Assembly: GCA_964543235.1 (NCBI GenBank)
Contig: CAZIXE010000073.1
Location: 1-18,107 of the forward strand
Direction of reading: 5' to 3'
DNA length: 18,107 nt
Origin: JANMMJ01 sp964543235
Lineage (GTDB): Bacteria; Pseudomonadota; Alphaproteobacteria; Rhizobiales; Aestuariivirgaceae
The position numbers and the translations under genes are program-made. Below the pieces are notes generated by a model, which ran no database searches, was not told the origin of the DNA, and saw only the letters and a program-made list of their open reading frames with translations. Shown here piece by piece: positions 1 through 5,702 of this stretch. Numbering within the stretch: position 1 is the stretch's first letter; every line of letters begins with the position of its first letter.

Positions 1-30
1 TCCGGATTCCAACACGTTGTCCAGATACAA

Positions 31-84
31 GGGTGCCCGAAGGGCGGGTGAGGGCATTTTGGAGTCGCAAAGCCAGATGAGGGC
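31..84 (+). repeat. REP-like repeat, left two-unit copy
   Basis: Bases 32-55 match 657-680 with one difference (GGGTGAGGGC here, GGATGAGGGC there). The unit holds a small hairpin, GCCC-GAA-GGGC at 35-45. A second, degenerate unit ends in AGATGAGGGC at about 75-84, and its spacer (ATTTTGGAG) resembles the spacer of the right-hand pair (CCTTTTGGG). The same two-unit order therefore stands on both sides of the DUF559 gene in the same orientation. The CCTTCTCCC/GGGAGAAGG stem present in the other copies is absent here. The family is recognised as REP-like by its structure; I cannot name it. Confidence 0.7.
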
Positions 85-118
85 TTGATTCATCAACAGA
101 TCAAAGCATTCTCCGCTC

Positions 119-478
119 ATGGCCTATCTCACGGCGAAAGCACGAACGCGCGCCCGGCAACTGCGGAAGAATGAGGTCTCTGCCGAGCAGCGCCTGTGGG
201 AGGCACTGCGCAACCGGCGGCTCGGCGGCTTCAAATTCGTCCGGCAATTTCCCCTTGGACCCTACTTCGCCGACTTCGCCTGCCGTGCGCACAAGCTCGT
301 CATCGAGGTCGATGGCGCCACCCACGCGAGCGACGAAGCGATCCGCCATGATGCGCGGCGCGCGGAATTTCTCGCGGCGGAAGGCTATCGCGTCCTGCGC
401 TTCCACAACGACGACATCGACCGGCACCTTGATGACGTGCGCGGCGCCATCATCGCGGCTTTGAACGAGACTGGGTGA
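119..478 (+). CDS. DUF559 endonuclease-like protein (119 aa)
   Basis: This is a DUF559 protein, a family with a Vsr/PD-(D/E)XK nuclease-like fold whose cellular role is not settled. Conserved features are the N-terminal basic helix, SAEQRLWEALRNR (residues 21-33), LGGFKFVRQFPLGPYFADF (35-53) and VIEVDGATH (61-69). The candidate catalytic set is E23, D52, E63 and D65, with H69 nearby. Length is normal for a stand-alone DUF559 protein. No clear ribosome binding site precedes the ATG. A weak CTTGAT-N17-CATTCT promoter (84-112) would put the transcript start almost on the ATG, so a leaderless mRNA is possible; this is inference. The gene sits between REP-like repeats. I see no restriction or modification partner nearby. 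Confidence 0.85.
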   Translation: MAYLTAKARTRARQLRKNEVSAEQRLWEALRNRRLGGFKFVRQFPLGPYFADFACRAHKLVIEVDGATHASDEAIRHDARRAEFLAAEGYRVLRFHNDDIDRHLDDVRGAIIAALNETG

Positions 479-507
479 ATGCCCGCGCCCGGCGCTTGGC
501 TGAAATC

Positions 508-559
508 GGCCCTCATCCGGCGCTGCGCGCCACCTTCTCCCACCTCCGGCGGGAGAAGG
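508..559 (-). repeat. REP-like two-stem element, inverted orientation
   Basis: Read on the plus strand it runs GGCCCTCATCC (508-518), then a perfect 5-3-5 hairpin GGCGC-TGC-GCGCC (519-531), then CCTTCTCCC (533-541) paired with GGGAGAAGG (551-559) across a 9-base loop. This is the mirror image of the element at 623-682. The two are separated by about 63 bases, which is the BIME-like head-to-head pairing seen with REP sequences. The short stem differs in sequence from its partner but is fully self-complementary. Confidence 0.75.
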
Positions 560-622
560 GAGACTTGGGACTTCTCCCCTCTCCCGTCCTGACGATTTGG
601 CGTCCCCCATCCCGAAGACTTG

Positions 623-710
623 CCTTCTCCCGTTCGCGTTTCAGCGAATGGGAGAAGGTGCCCGAAGGGCGGATGAGGGCCCTTTTGGGCCGAAGGGCGG
701 ATGAGGGCCC
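623..710 (+). repeat. REP-like two-stem element plus duplicated end
   Basis: CCTTCTCCC (623-631) pairs with GGGAGAAGG (650-658), with inner arms TTCGC (633-637) and GCGAA (644-648), so 623-658 can form one long hairpin. A short hairpin GCCC-GAA-GGGC (660-670) and GGATGAGGGCCC (671-682) follow. The 20-base string CGAAGGGCGGATGAGGGCCC occurs exactly at 663-682 and again at 691-710, which is a 28-base tandem duplication of the end of the element. With 508-559 this fills the stretch between the DUF559 gene and the next promoter. Bases 560-622 contain only degenerate pyrimidine-rich repeat-like sequence. Confidence 0.75.
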
Positions 711-735
711 CCTGGACCTACGAGCAAAATCCTCC

Positions 736-763
736 TTGACAGTTTATTCCCATGCTGTATGTT
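736..763 (+). promoter_or_regulatory. Promoter of the 225-aa gene
   Basis: A perfect -35 TTGACA (736-741) is followed after 16 bases by TATGTT (758-763), 31 bases before the ATG. The -10 element overlaps the first half of the LexA box. Confidence 0.6.
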
Positions 764-775
764 CCTTGTTTGTTC
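761..775 (+). promoter_or_regulatory. LexA (SOS) box GTTC-N7-GTTC
   Basis: GTTCCTTGTTTGTTC fits the alphaproteobacterial LexA operator, the direct repeat GTTC-N7-GTTC, with no mismatch. It overlaps the -10 element of the adjacent promoter and lies 18 bases upstream of the ATG at 794, where a bound repressor would block transcription. The match and placement are visible; LexA control is inferred. Confidence 0.7.
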
Positions 776-793
776 ACTCTTCAGGGACACAGC

Positions 794-1471
794 ATGGACT
801 GGGAACTGGCCATCGAACGCAACCGCACAGCACTGCTGGGGATCGTCGCCACCCTCTTTTCCCTGCTCGGGCTCGCGGACGGCGGCACGCTCTCGCACCT
901 GTCGCGCGCCCTTCACCGCGCGGCGCTGCGTGTGCTCCTTCCTGCCGAATCCGCTGTCCGGCGCCTCATCGTCATCGCCGCGAAGGACCTGGTGGTAAAG
1001 CTCCGTCCTGCCCGCCCGCTGCCGCCGGGGCGCGTCGTCGCCAAAGGCGAGGCGAGGCCTCCCGCCTTCCCGCTCCTCGACCCGCGCCGGCGCTTCAGCG
1101 CCCGCCCCCGCGGCGCCGCTCCCCGCGCCATTCCCCGCATCCATGTCTTCACCCCCGATCCGCGCATTGCCGCCCTGTGGCGGCAGCCCGCACCTCACCC
1201 CGCCGCGCCGGTCGAGGCCCGGATCGATGCGGCTAGGCTCAGCCGCCGGCTCCAGGCCCTGAAGAGCGCCCTCGACGACCTGCCGCGCCAGGCCAGGCGG
1301 CTGGCCCGCTGGCGGGCGCGCCAGCAGCGCAAGCCGGGACCGGTCCGGCTGTCGCCGCTCCGCCGCGGTCCGCCGCCGGGCCACCGCCGCACATCCGTTT
1401 ACGACGTCGATGCGGTCCTGCGCGAATGCCATGGCCTCGCCTTCGATGCGCTCCGGCCCGACACGTCCTGA
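794..1471 (+). CDS. Uncharacterised Arg/Pro-rich protein, likely SOS-controlled (225 aa)
   Basis: I recognise this only as a conserved hypothetical of rhizobial-type alphaproteobacteria; no function can be assigned. The start is the ATG at 794, with AGGGA (783-787) as ribosome binding site; an upstream in-frame ATG at 752 lies inside the promoter. Residues 11-29 form a hydrophobic helix (ALLGIVATLFSLLGLA core), and a second apolar, arginine-flanked helix spans about 40-68. The middle is rich in Arg and Pro. A predicted helical stretch (about 148-180, with LQALKSALDDLPRQARRLAR) is followed by GPPPGHRR near 197-204 and a C-terminal block containing VDAVLRECHGLAFDAL. This could be a membrane-anchored cytoplasmic protein. 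No nuclease or polymerase motif is visible. The LexA box in its promoter suggests expression after DNA damage. Confidence 0.75.
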   Translation: MDWELAIERNRTALLGIVATLFSLLGLADGGTLSHLSRALHRAALRVLLPAESAVRRLIVIAAKDLVVKLRPARPLPPGRVVAKGEARPPAFPLLDPRRRFSARPRGAAPRAIPRIHVFTPDPRIAALWRQPAPHPAAPVEARIDAARLSRRLQALKSALDDLPRQARRLARWRARQQRKPGPVRLSPLRRGPPPGHRRTSVYDVDAVLRECHGLAFDALRPDTS

Positions 1472-1551
1472 GGAATTTCGGTCACCGGAATCTCATCGTA
1501 TTGAGCCGTCTTCCCAGCCAGGCGGCGCGCAGTGGCGAGGGCGCTCCTGCG

Positions 1552-1824
1552 TCAGTCGATGTCGCCCGGATGAGGCGCGCCGCGATGCGCCGCGATCATC
1601 CGCAGGCGCTCCATCTCCCAGATCGGGTCGGCCGTGAGCGGCAGCCGCATGACGAAATAGAGATCGCCGCGGGTGAGCCCGATGTCCTTGAGCTCGTGAT
1701 CGTTGAGATCCTGGAGTTTTCGCAGGGACCGGCGGTTGATCCAGTTGCGCACGACTTGCCGAAGGCTCGTCCAGGCAAAGGTGCGGGCCCGAAACTGTGA
1801 TTCCTTGTAGACATAGTCGCGCAT
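1552..1824 (-). CDS. DUF1127 protein, copy 1 (90 aa)
   Basis: This is a small basic protein of the DUF1127 (YjiS-like) family. The family core, RNWINRRSLRKLQDLNDHELKDIGLTR split over about residues 26-52, ends in the characteristic D-H-x-L-x-D-I-G-L-T-R pattern. Small DUF1127 proteins have been linked to RNA turnover and to phosphate and carbon metabolism in Agrobacterium, but the molecular role here is unknown. A ribosome binding site AAGGAG (complement of 1832-1837) lies 7 bases before the ATG. The N-terminus MRDY matches the second DUF1127 protein of this window (6746-7003). It diverges from the MocR regulator across a 118-base spacer with overlapping promoters. Confidence 0.88.
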   Translation of the reverse strand: MRDYVYKESQFRARTFAWTSLRQVVRNWINRRSLRKLQDLNDHELKDIGLTRGDLYFVMRLPLTADPIWEMERLRMIAAHRGAPHPGDID

Positions 1825-1876
1825 GGCGAAACTCCTTAATTTGTATTAATTGTACCCCTCGGCAACTCCTTTCAGT

Positions 1877-1904
1877 CTTGTCTTGGGGTGCAATATCGTA
1901 TAAT
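1877..1904 (+). promoter_or_regulatory. Promoter for the MocR gene
   Basis: CTTGTC (1877-1882) and a perfect TATAAT (1899-1904) are 16 bases apart, giving a leader of roughly 30 bases. The -10 element overlaps that of the divergent DUF1127 promoter. Confidence 0.5.
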
Positions 1905-1940
1905 GTTCACCTCATGTTTCGGTCAATGGCAATATTGTAC
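1890..1940 (+). promoter_or_regulatory. Direct-repeat operator candidate (MocR autoregulation)
   Basis: GCAATATCGTAT (1890-1901) and GCAATATTGTAC (1929-1940) agree at 10 of 12 bases and start 39 bases apart. One lies on the promoter and the other ends two bases before the start codon. A further ATTGTAC stands at 1849-1855 near the DUF1127 ribosome binding site. MocR/GabR-type regulators are known to bind spaced direct repeats over their own divergent promoters, which fits. Binding is inferred. Confidence 0.45.
1898..1926 (-). promoter_or_regulatory. Promoter for DUF1127 copy 1
   Basis: On the minus strand TTGACC (complement of 1921-1926) is followed after 17 bases by TTATAC (complement of 1898-1903). 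Its -10 region shares five bases with the TATAAT of the opposing MocR promoter, so the two promoters probably compete or are controlled together. Confidence 0.4.
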
Positions 1941-1942
1941 TC

Positions 1943-3331
1943 ATGACAATTTGGACTCCAAAACTCCAGGAAGGCCAACCACTCTATCTTGCCATCGCCG
2001 ATGCCTTGGCCGCCGACATCGCCGCCGGTGTGCTCAGGCCCGGTCAGAAACTGCCGCCCCAGCGCGAACTCGCCTGGCAGCTCAAGGTGACCCTCGGCAC
2101 CGTCACCCGCGCTTACCGCGAGGCGGAGATTCGTGGCCTTCTTGCCGGTGAAGTCGGGCGTGGCAGCTTCGTCAGGGAGCGTTCTAGCACGGCAGCCGGA
2201 CTGGATTTGTCAGCAGTGACGTCAGCAGTCGCCGACCTGAGCCAGGCCGTGCCGCCGCCGGTCTTTTCCGCAAGCGAGTTCGATGCCGCCCTCGAGCACG
2301 TCATGCGCCAGCCGGGCCGGCTGGGGCTTCTCGACTACATGGAACCGGAAGGCCATCTCCTGCACCGCGCCATGGGCGCCCGCTGGCTGCAGAAGAGCGG
2401 CATCAGGGTGTCGGAGGCCGAAGTCATCGTCACCGCTGGCGCGCATATGGGCCTGATTGCCTGTCTCTCGACCCTGCTCGAGCCGGGTGAAGCGCTGCTG
2501 GCCGAGAATCTCAACTATCCCTCGCTGAAGCCGACGGCCAAAGGCCTCGGTCTTACCGTCGTACCCCTCGATATCGATGACGGCGGTCTCGTCGTCGACT
2601 CGCTGGAACAGGCCGCCCGCCTCGGCGAATCGAAGTGTCTCTACATCGTGCCGACCCTGCACAACCCGACCACCAGCACACTGTCGCGCCAACGCCGCGA
2701 GGCCATTGTCAGCATCGCCCGGCGCTACAACCTGACCATCATCGAGGATGACATCTTCCGCCTGCTCGATGACCGCCTTCAGCCGCCGACTCTCTATGAA
2801 TTGGCACCCGAGCGCACCTACCATATCACCAGCATTTCCAAGACCCTGGCGCCCGGCCTGCGGATCGGCTTCGTCGCGGCGCCGCCGGGACGCGCCGATC
2901 TCTTCCGCATCCAGCAGCGCGTCGCCAGCGGCCGTGCCATCGGCCTTACCGCCGAGGTCGCCCGCTACTGGATGGAGACCGACATCGCCGGCCATCTGCT
3001 CCGGCGTATCGTCACCGAATTCGGCATCCGGCGTGCCATCTTTCAGGAAACCTTCCGCGATATGCCCCACCGCTGCGAGCCGGGCGCGCCCTATGCCTGG
3101 CTGCCATTGCCGCCCCAATGGAATGCCGGCCGCTTTGCCACCGCGCTGCGCGCCCGCAACGTCAAAGTGACGCCAGGCTCCGCCTTCGCCCTCGGCAACC
3201 GCGCCCGTGATCGCGCCGTCCGCATCTGCTTTGGCAGTCCCCATTCCCGCGATGAACTTCGCCGCGCCTTTGCCGAGATCAGGGCGCTGAGCGAAACCCT
3301 GCCGCATGACGAGTTCACGCCCGTGGCCTGA
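1943..3331 (+). CDS. MocR-type transcriptional regulator (GntR HTH plus aminotransferase fold)
   Basis: This 462-residue protein joins a GntR winged helix (about residues 12-80, with LPPQRELAWQL and TLGTVTRAYREAE) to a class I aminotransferase-like domain (about 105-455). The PLP-binding residues are present: N241 in LHNPTT, D270 in IIEDDIF, the Schiff-base lysine K300 in SISKTLAPGLRIGF, and R427 near the C-terminus. MocR proteins normally use PLP to sense an amino compound and control a nearby operon; a residual catalytic role cannot be excluded. The start is fixed by the conserved WTPKLQEGQPLY beginning; no good ribosome binding site precedes it. No amine-metabolism operon adjoins it, so its likeliest targets are itself and the divergent DUF1127 gene. 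Its subtype (PdxR, GabR, TauR or other) cannot be decided from sequence alone. Confidence 0.88.
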   Translation: MTIWTPKLQEGQPLYLAIADALAADIAAGVLRPGQKLPPQRELAWQLKVTLGTVTRAYREAEIRGLLAGEVGRGSFVRERSSTAAGLDLSAVTSAVADLSQAVPPPVFSASEFDAALEHVMRQPGRLGLLDYMEPEGHLLHRAMGARWLQKSGIRVSEAEVIVTAGAHMGLIACLSTLLEPGEALLAENLNYPSLKPTAKGLGLTVVPLDIDDGGLVVDSLEQAARLGESKCLYIVPTLHNPTTSTLSRQRREAIVSIARRYNLTIIEDDIFRLLDDRLQPPTLYELAPERTYHITSISKTLAPGLRIGFVAAPPGRADLFRIQQRVASGRAIGLTAEVARYWMETDIAGHLLRRIVTEFGIRRAIFQETFRDMPHRCEPGAPYAWLPLPPQWNAGRFATALRARNVKVTPGSAFALGNRARDRAVRICFGSPHSRDELRRAFAEIRALSETLPHDEFTPVA

Positions 3332-3384
3332 AACGGCCTGCAGGATTCATCACGGAATCTGATAGGAACCCCGCAAATCTTTGA

Positions 3385-3413
3385 CTTGCCCGGATTCGGG
3401 GGCCCGCCTACAT
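3385..3413 (+). promoter_or_regulatory. Promoter for gshA
   Basis: CTTGCC (3385-3390), 17 bases, then CTACAT (3408-3413) closely follows the alphaproteobacterial CTTGAC-N17-CTATAT pattern, 30 bases before the TTG start. Confidence 0.5.
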
Positions 3414-3443
3414 GCTGTCGGCTGAGGCAACAAGGATCGGCAC

Positions 3444-4826
3444 TTGAGCGGACCCACACCTGATTCCCCGGAAGCGCGCGCCCCCATCGAGAGCCGCGCC
3501 CAATTGATTGAATACTTCGCCGATGGCGCCAAACCGGCATCCGCTTGGCGGATCGGCACCGAACACGAGAAGTTTCCCTTCCTCACCGACACGCTGGGGC
3601 CGGTGCCCTATGACGGCGAGCGCTCCATCCGCGCCCTGCTCGAGGGCCTGCGTGCCCGTTTCGGCTGGCAGGGTGTCTATGAGGGCGATAACATCATTGC
3701 GCTTGCCGATCCCAAGGGATTGGGCTCGATCACGCTCGAGCCCGGCGGCCAGTTCGAACTCTCCGGTGCCCCCCTCGCGCGTATTCACGACACCTGCGAG
3801 GAGGTAAACGAACATCTGAGCCAGGTGCGCGAGGTCGGTGACCGCCTCGGCATCGGCTTCCTCGGACTGGGCGCCTCGCCGGTGTGGACGCGCGCTGCAA
3901 CGCCGGTCATGCCCAAGGGCCGCTACCGCATCATGTCGGCCTATATGGACAAGGTCGGTACACTCGGCCGTGACATGATGTTCCGCACCTGCACCGTGCA
4001 GGTGAACCTCGATTACGGTTCGGAAGCCGACATGGTGCAGAAGCTCAGGGTATCACTGGCCTTGCAACCCGTTGCGACCGCCCTCTTCGCCAACTCGCCG
4101 TTCCTCGAAGGCAGGCCCAATGGCTACAAGTCCTACCGCTCGGCCGTCTGGCTCGACACCGATAACGACCGCGCCGGCATGCTGCCTTTCGTCTTCGAGG
4201 ACGGCATGGGCTATGAGCGCTATCTCGACTACGCCCTCGATGTGCCGATGTATTTCGTCTACCGCGACGGCGTCTATCACGATGTCGCAGGCCAGAGCTT
4301 CCGTGCCTTTCTTGCCGGCAAGCTGCCGCAGCTTCCCGGCTGGCGGCCGACCATGAAGGATTTTGCCGATCATCTGACCACCATCTTTCCTGAAGTCAGG
4401 CTGAAACGGTACCTCGAGATGCGCGGTGCCGATTCCGGCCCCTGGCGCAGGCTCTGCGCCCTGCCCGCCTTCTGGGTGGGCCTGCTCTATCATCAGGCCT
4501 CCCTCGATCAGGCCTGGCAGATGGTCAGGGACTGGACGGCGGCCGAACGCCAGGCGCTGCGCGAGGCAGTGCCGAAGCAGGGTCTTGCGGCGACGCTCCG
4601 GGGGCGGGCGGTCTGCGACATTGCCCGTGAGGTGCTGAGGCTCTCGCGCCAGGGTCTTGAGGCCCGCGCCCTCACCGGCTGCAAGGGCCGCACTGAAGCC
4701 GGTTTCCTCGACGTGCTGGACGAGATCGTCGAGTCCGGCCGCACCCCCGCCGAAGAACTGCTGGCCCTCTATCACGGCGCCTGGAAGGGCGACATCAGCC
4801 GCGTCTTCCGCGACTTCGCGTTCTGA
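3444..4826 (+). CDS. gshA: Glutamate-cysteine ligase (460 aa)
   Basis: This enzyme joins L-glutamate and L-cysteine with ATP, the first and limiting step of glutathione synthesis, in the cytoplasm. It belongs to the plant/alphaproteobacterial class rather than the E. coli class, and about 460 residues is the usual length. Motifs include IGTEHEKF (37-44), LEPGGQFELSG (98-108), the region around R181 with TCTVQVNLDY, and YLEMRGAD (323-330), which carry the ATP/metal and substrate residues of the family. The start is a TTG with AAGGA (3432-3436) 7 bases upstream. The gene appears monocistronic, with its own promoter. Its TGA stop is immediately followed by the stop of the convergent vapC-like gene, so the 3' ends meet with no spacer and no visible terminator. 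Confidence 0.94.
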   Translation: MSGPTPDSPEARAPIESRAQLIEYFADGAKPASAWRIGTEHEKFPFLTDTLGPVPYDGERSIRALLEGLRARFGWQGVYEGDNIIALADPKGLGSITLEPGGQFELSGAPLARIHDTCEEVNEHLSQVREVGDRLGIGFLGLGASPVWTRAATPVMPKGRYRIMSAYMDKVGTLGRDMMFRTCTVQVNLDYGSEADMVQKLRVSLALQPVATALFANSPFLEGRPNGYKSYRSAVWLDTDNDRAGMLPFVFEDGMGYERYLDYALDVPMYFVYRDGVYHDVAGQSFRAFLAGKLPQLPGWRPTMKDFADHLTTIFPEVRLKRYLEMRGADSGPWRRLCALPAFWVGLLYHQASLDQAWQMVRDWTAAERQALREAVPKQGLAATLRGRAVCDIAREVLRLSRQGLEARALTGCKGRTEAGFLDVLDEIVESGRTPAEELLALYHGAWKGDISRVFRDFAF

Positions 4827-5243
4827 TCAGGCAGTGATGACCGGCAGACCGGTCGACGCGGCCGCGGCAAGCAGCTCTCGGTCCTTGCTGGCGAGCGGCA
4901 GGCTGAGCCGCTGTGCGAGCTCGACATAGGCTGCGTCATAGGCGGTCAGTTTCAGCGCGCGGGCCAGTGCCAGCGTCGCAGCCCAGGCCCGTGCCGCCGT
5001 TTCAGCATCGGTTCTGATGGGGAGTTGGCCGAGCAGGGCCAGTTTTGCTGTTGTCATGTTTTGGGCAATGCGGCCCCGGCGTTCCGCCTGCCAAAGGACA
5101 TTGGCGACCTCAAGGTGCCACTGCGTTGGAACATGGCCGCCGTGTCTACTGACCTGATCCAGGATCAGATCGCCGCTTGGCGTGGCTTCGTCTTCGAAAC
5201 ACCAGCCGACGGCGATCGATGCGTCGATCACCAGCGCGCTCAC
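4827..5243 (-). CDS. VapC-type PIN-domain toxin (138 aa)
   Basis: This is a PIN-domain ribonuclease of the VapC kind, expected to cleave RNA (often initiator tRNA or rRNA in studied members) when free of antitoxin. The acidic metal-binding residues are in place: D7 in VIDASI, E45 in HLEVAN, D103 in TAYDAAYVELA and D121 in ASKDREL, so the toxin looks intact. Translation starts at a GTG that overlaps the antitoxin stop by 4 bases (GTGA), with GAGGGG (complement of about 5249-5254) upstream, indicating coupled translation. The stop abuts the gshA stop. The whole family length is present. Confidence 0.9.
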   Translation of the reverse strand: MSALVIDASIAVGWCFEDEATPSGDLILDQVSRHGGHVPTQWHLEVANVLWQAERRGRIAQNMTTAKLALLGQLPIRTDAETAARAWAATLALARALKLTAYDAAYVELAQRLSLPLASKDRELLAAAASTGLPVITA

Positions 5244-5479
5244 CGGCGCCCCTCATCCCGCAGGTCGCGCCAGTCCAACTTGCCGAGCCGCGCCGTCTTG
5301 CGAAGCTCCTTGAGATGTCGCACCACCGACTCGCGCTGCTGCACCTCGGCCTGGGGCTCGGCGATGATACGGGCAACAGCCTTGCCGTGCCGCGTGATGA
5401 CTATCTCTTCCCCGGCCGCCACGCGATCAAGCAGTGAAGACAGATGTGTCTTGGCCTCGAAGGCGCCAACCTTGATCAT
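5240..5479 (-). CDS. Phd/YefM-type antitoxin (79 aa)
   Basis: The N-terminal part, MIKVGAFEAKTHLSSLLDRV (1-20) followed by GEEIVITRHGKAVARI (23-38), is the Phd/YefM DNA-binding fold. The charged C-terminal tail (about 48-79) is where such antitoxins wrap their toxin. It should neutralise the PIN toxin encoded downstream and repress its own promoter. The ATG at 5479 is chosen over a TTG at 5539 because the family begins here and the TTG lies inside the predicted -35 element. No good ribosome binding site is seen, so little leader or none may be used. A Phd-family antitoxin with a VapC toxin is a known but less usual pairing than VapB-VapC. Confidence 0.85.
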   Translation of the reverse strand: MIKVGAFEAKTHLSSLLDRVAAGEEIVITRHGKAVARIIAEPQAEVQQRESVVRHLKELRKTARLGKLDWRDLRDEGRR

Positions 5480-5488
5480 CGAGGTGAT

Positions 5489-5505
5489 CCAGTTTTTCAA
5501 ACTGG
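5489..5505. promoter_or_regulatory. Operator palindrome 1 of the toxin-antitoxin operon
   Basis: CCAGTTTTTCAAACTGG is a perfect 7-3-7 inverted repeat ending 9 bases before the antitoxin ATG and covering the expected transcription start. It is a good candidate for the site bound by the antitoxin; binding is inferred. Confidence 0.6.
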
Positions 5506-5511
5506 TTGATA

Positions 5512-5540
5512 ATTTAGGACAGAGTCCAAAGAACCGCAAG
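5512..5540 (-). promoter_or_regulatory. Promoter of the toxin-antitoxin operon
   Basis: On the minus strand CTTGCG (complement of 5535-5540), 17 bases, CTAAAT (complement of 5512-5517) matches the alphaproteobacterial promoter pattern. It places the transcript start near 5505. Confidence 0.5.
5517..5527. promoter_or_regulatory. Operator palindrome 2 of the toxin-antitoxin operon
   Basis: GGACAGAGTCC is a perfect 4-3-4 inverted repeat, extended imperfectly by flanking T and A runs, inside the spacer between the -35 and -10 elements. It differs in sequence from palindrome 1, so it may be a second class of site or a chance structure. Confidence 0.4.
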
Positions 5541-5702
5541 CTCTCGATAACCCGGACGAAACAGGTTGAGCCGCTCCGGAGGAACTACACGCCGATAATT
5601 GCGGTGGCTGAACAGGCGGCGTCGGCCCTGTTCGCCGGCTTTGTTTCCGGATGGGATGCCTGATCCCGGGCAGCTGCGTCAGCTGCGTTGCAATTGCCAC
5701 TT

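Noticed and set aside
475..1236. A plus-strand open frame running from the DUF559 stop through the repeats into the next gene
   Set aside because: It crosses the REP-like repeats and the LexA-box promoter and uses a different frame from the conserved 225-residue protein.
2222..3307. A 361-codon open frame antisense to the MocR gene
   Set aside because: The plus-strand protein has all its family residues; the antisense frame has no motif or ribosome binding site.
5481..5490. GAGGTGATCC on the plus strand, a near-perfect Shine-Dalgarno sequence
   Set aside because: No plausible plus-strand gene follows; it lies antisense to the antitoxin leader and is probably chance.
5670..5686. Perfect 7-3-7 palindrome GCAGCTGCGTCAGCTGC after the LysR stop, as a terminator
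   Set aside because: No T-run follows in the direction of lysR transcription. It may be a weak hairpin, but I cannot support a terminator call.
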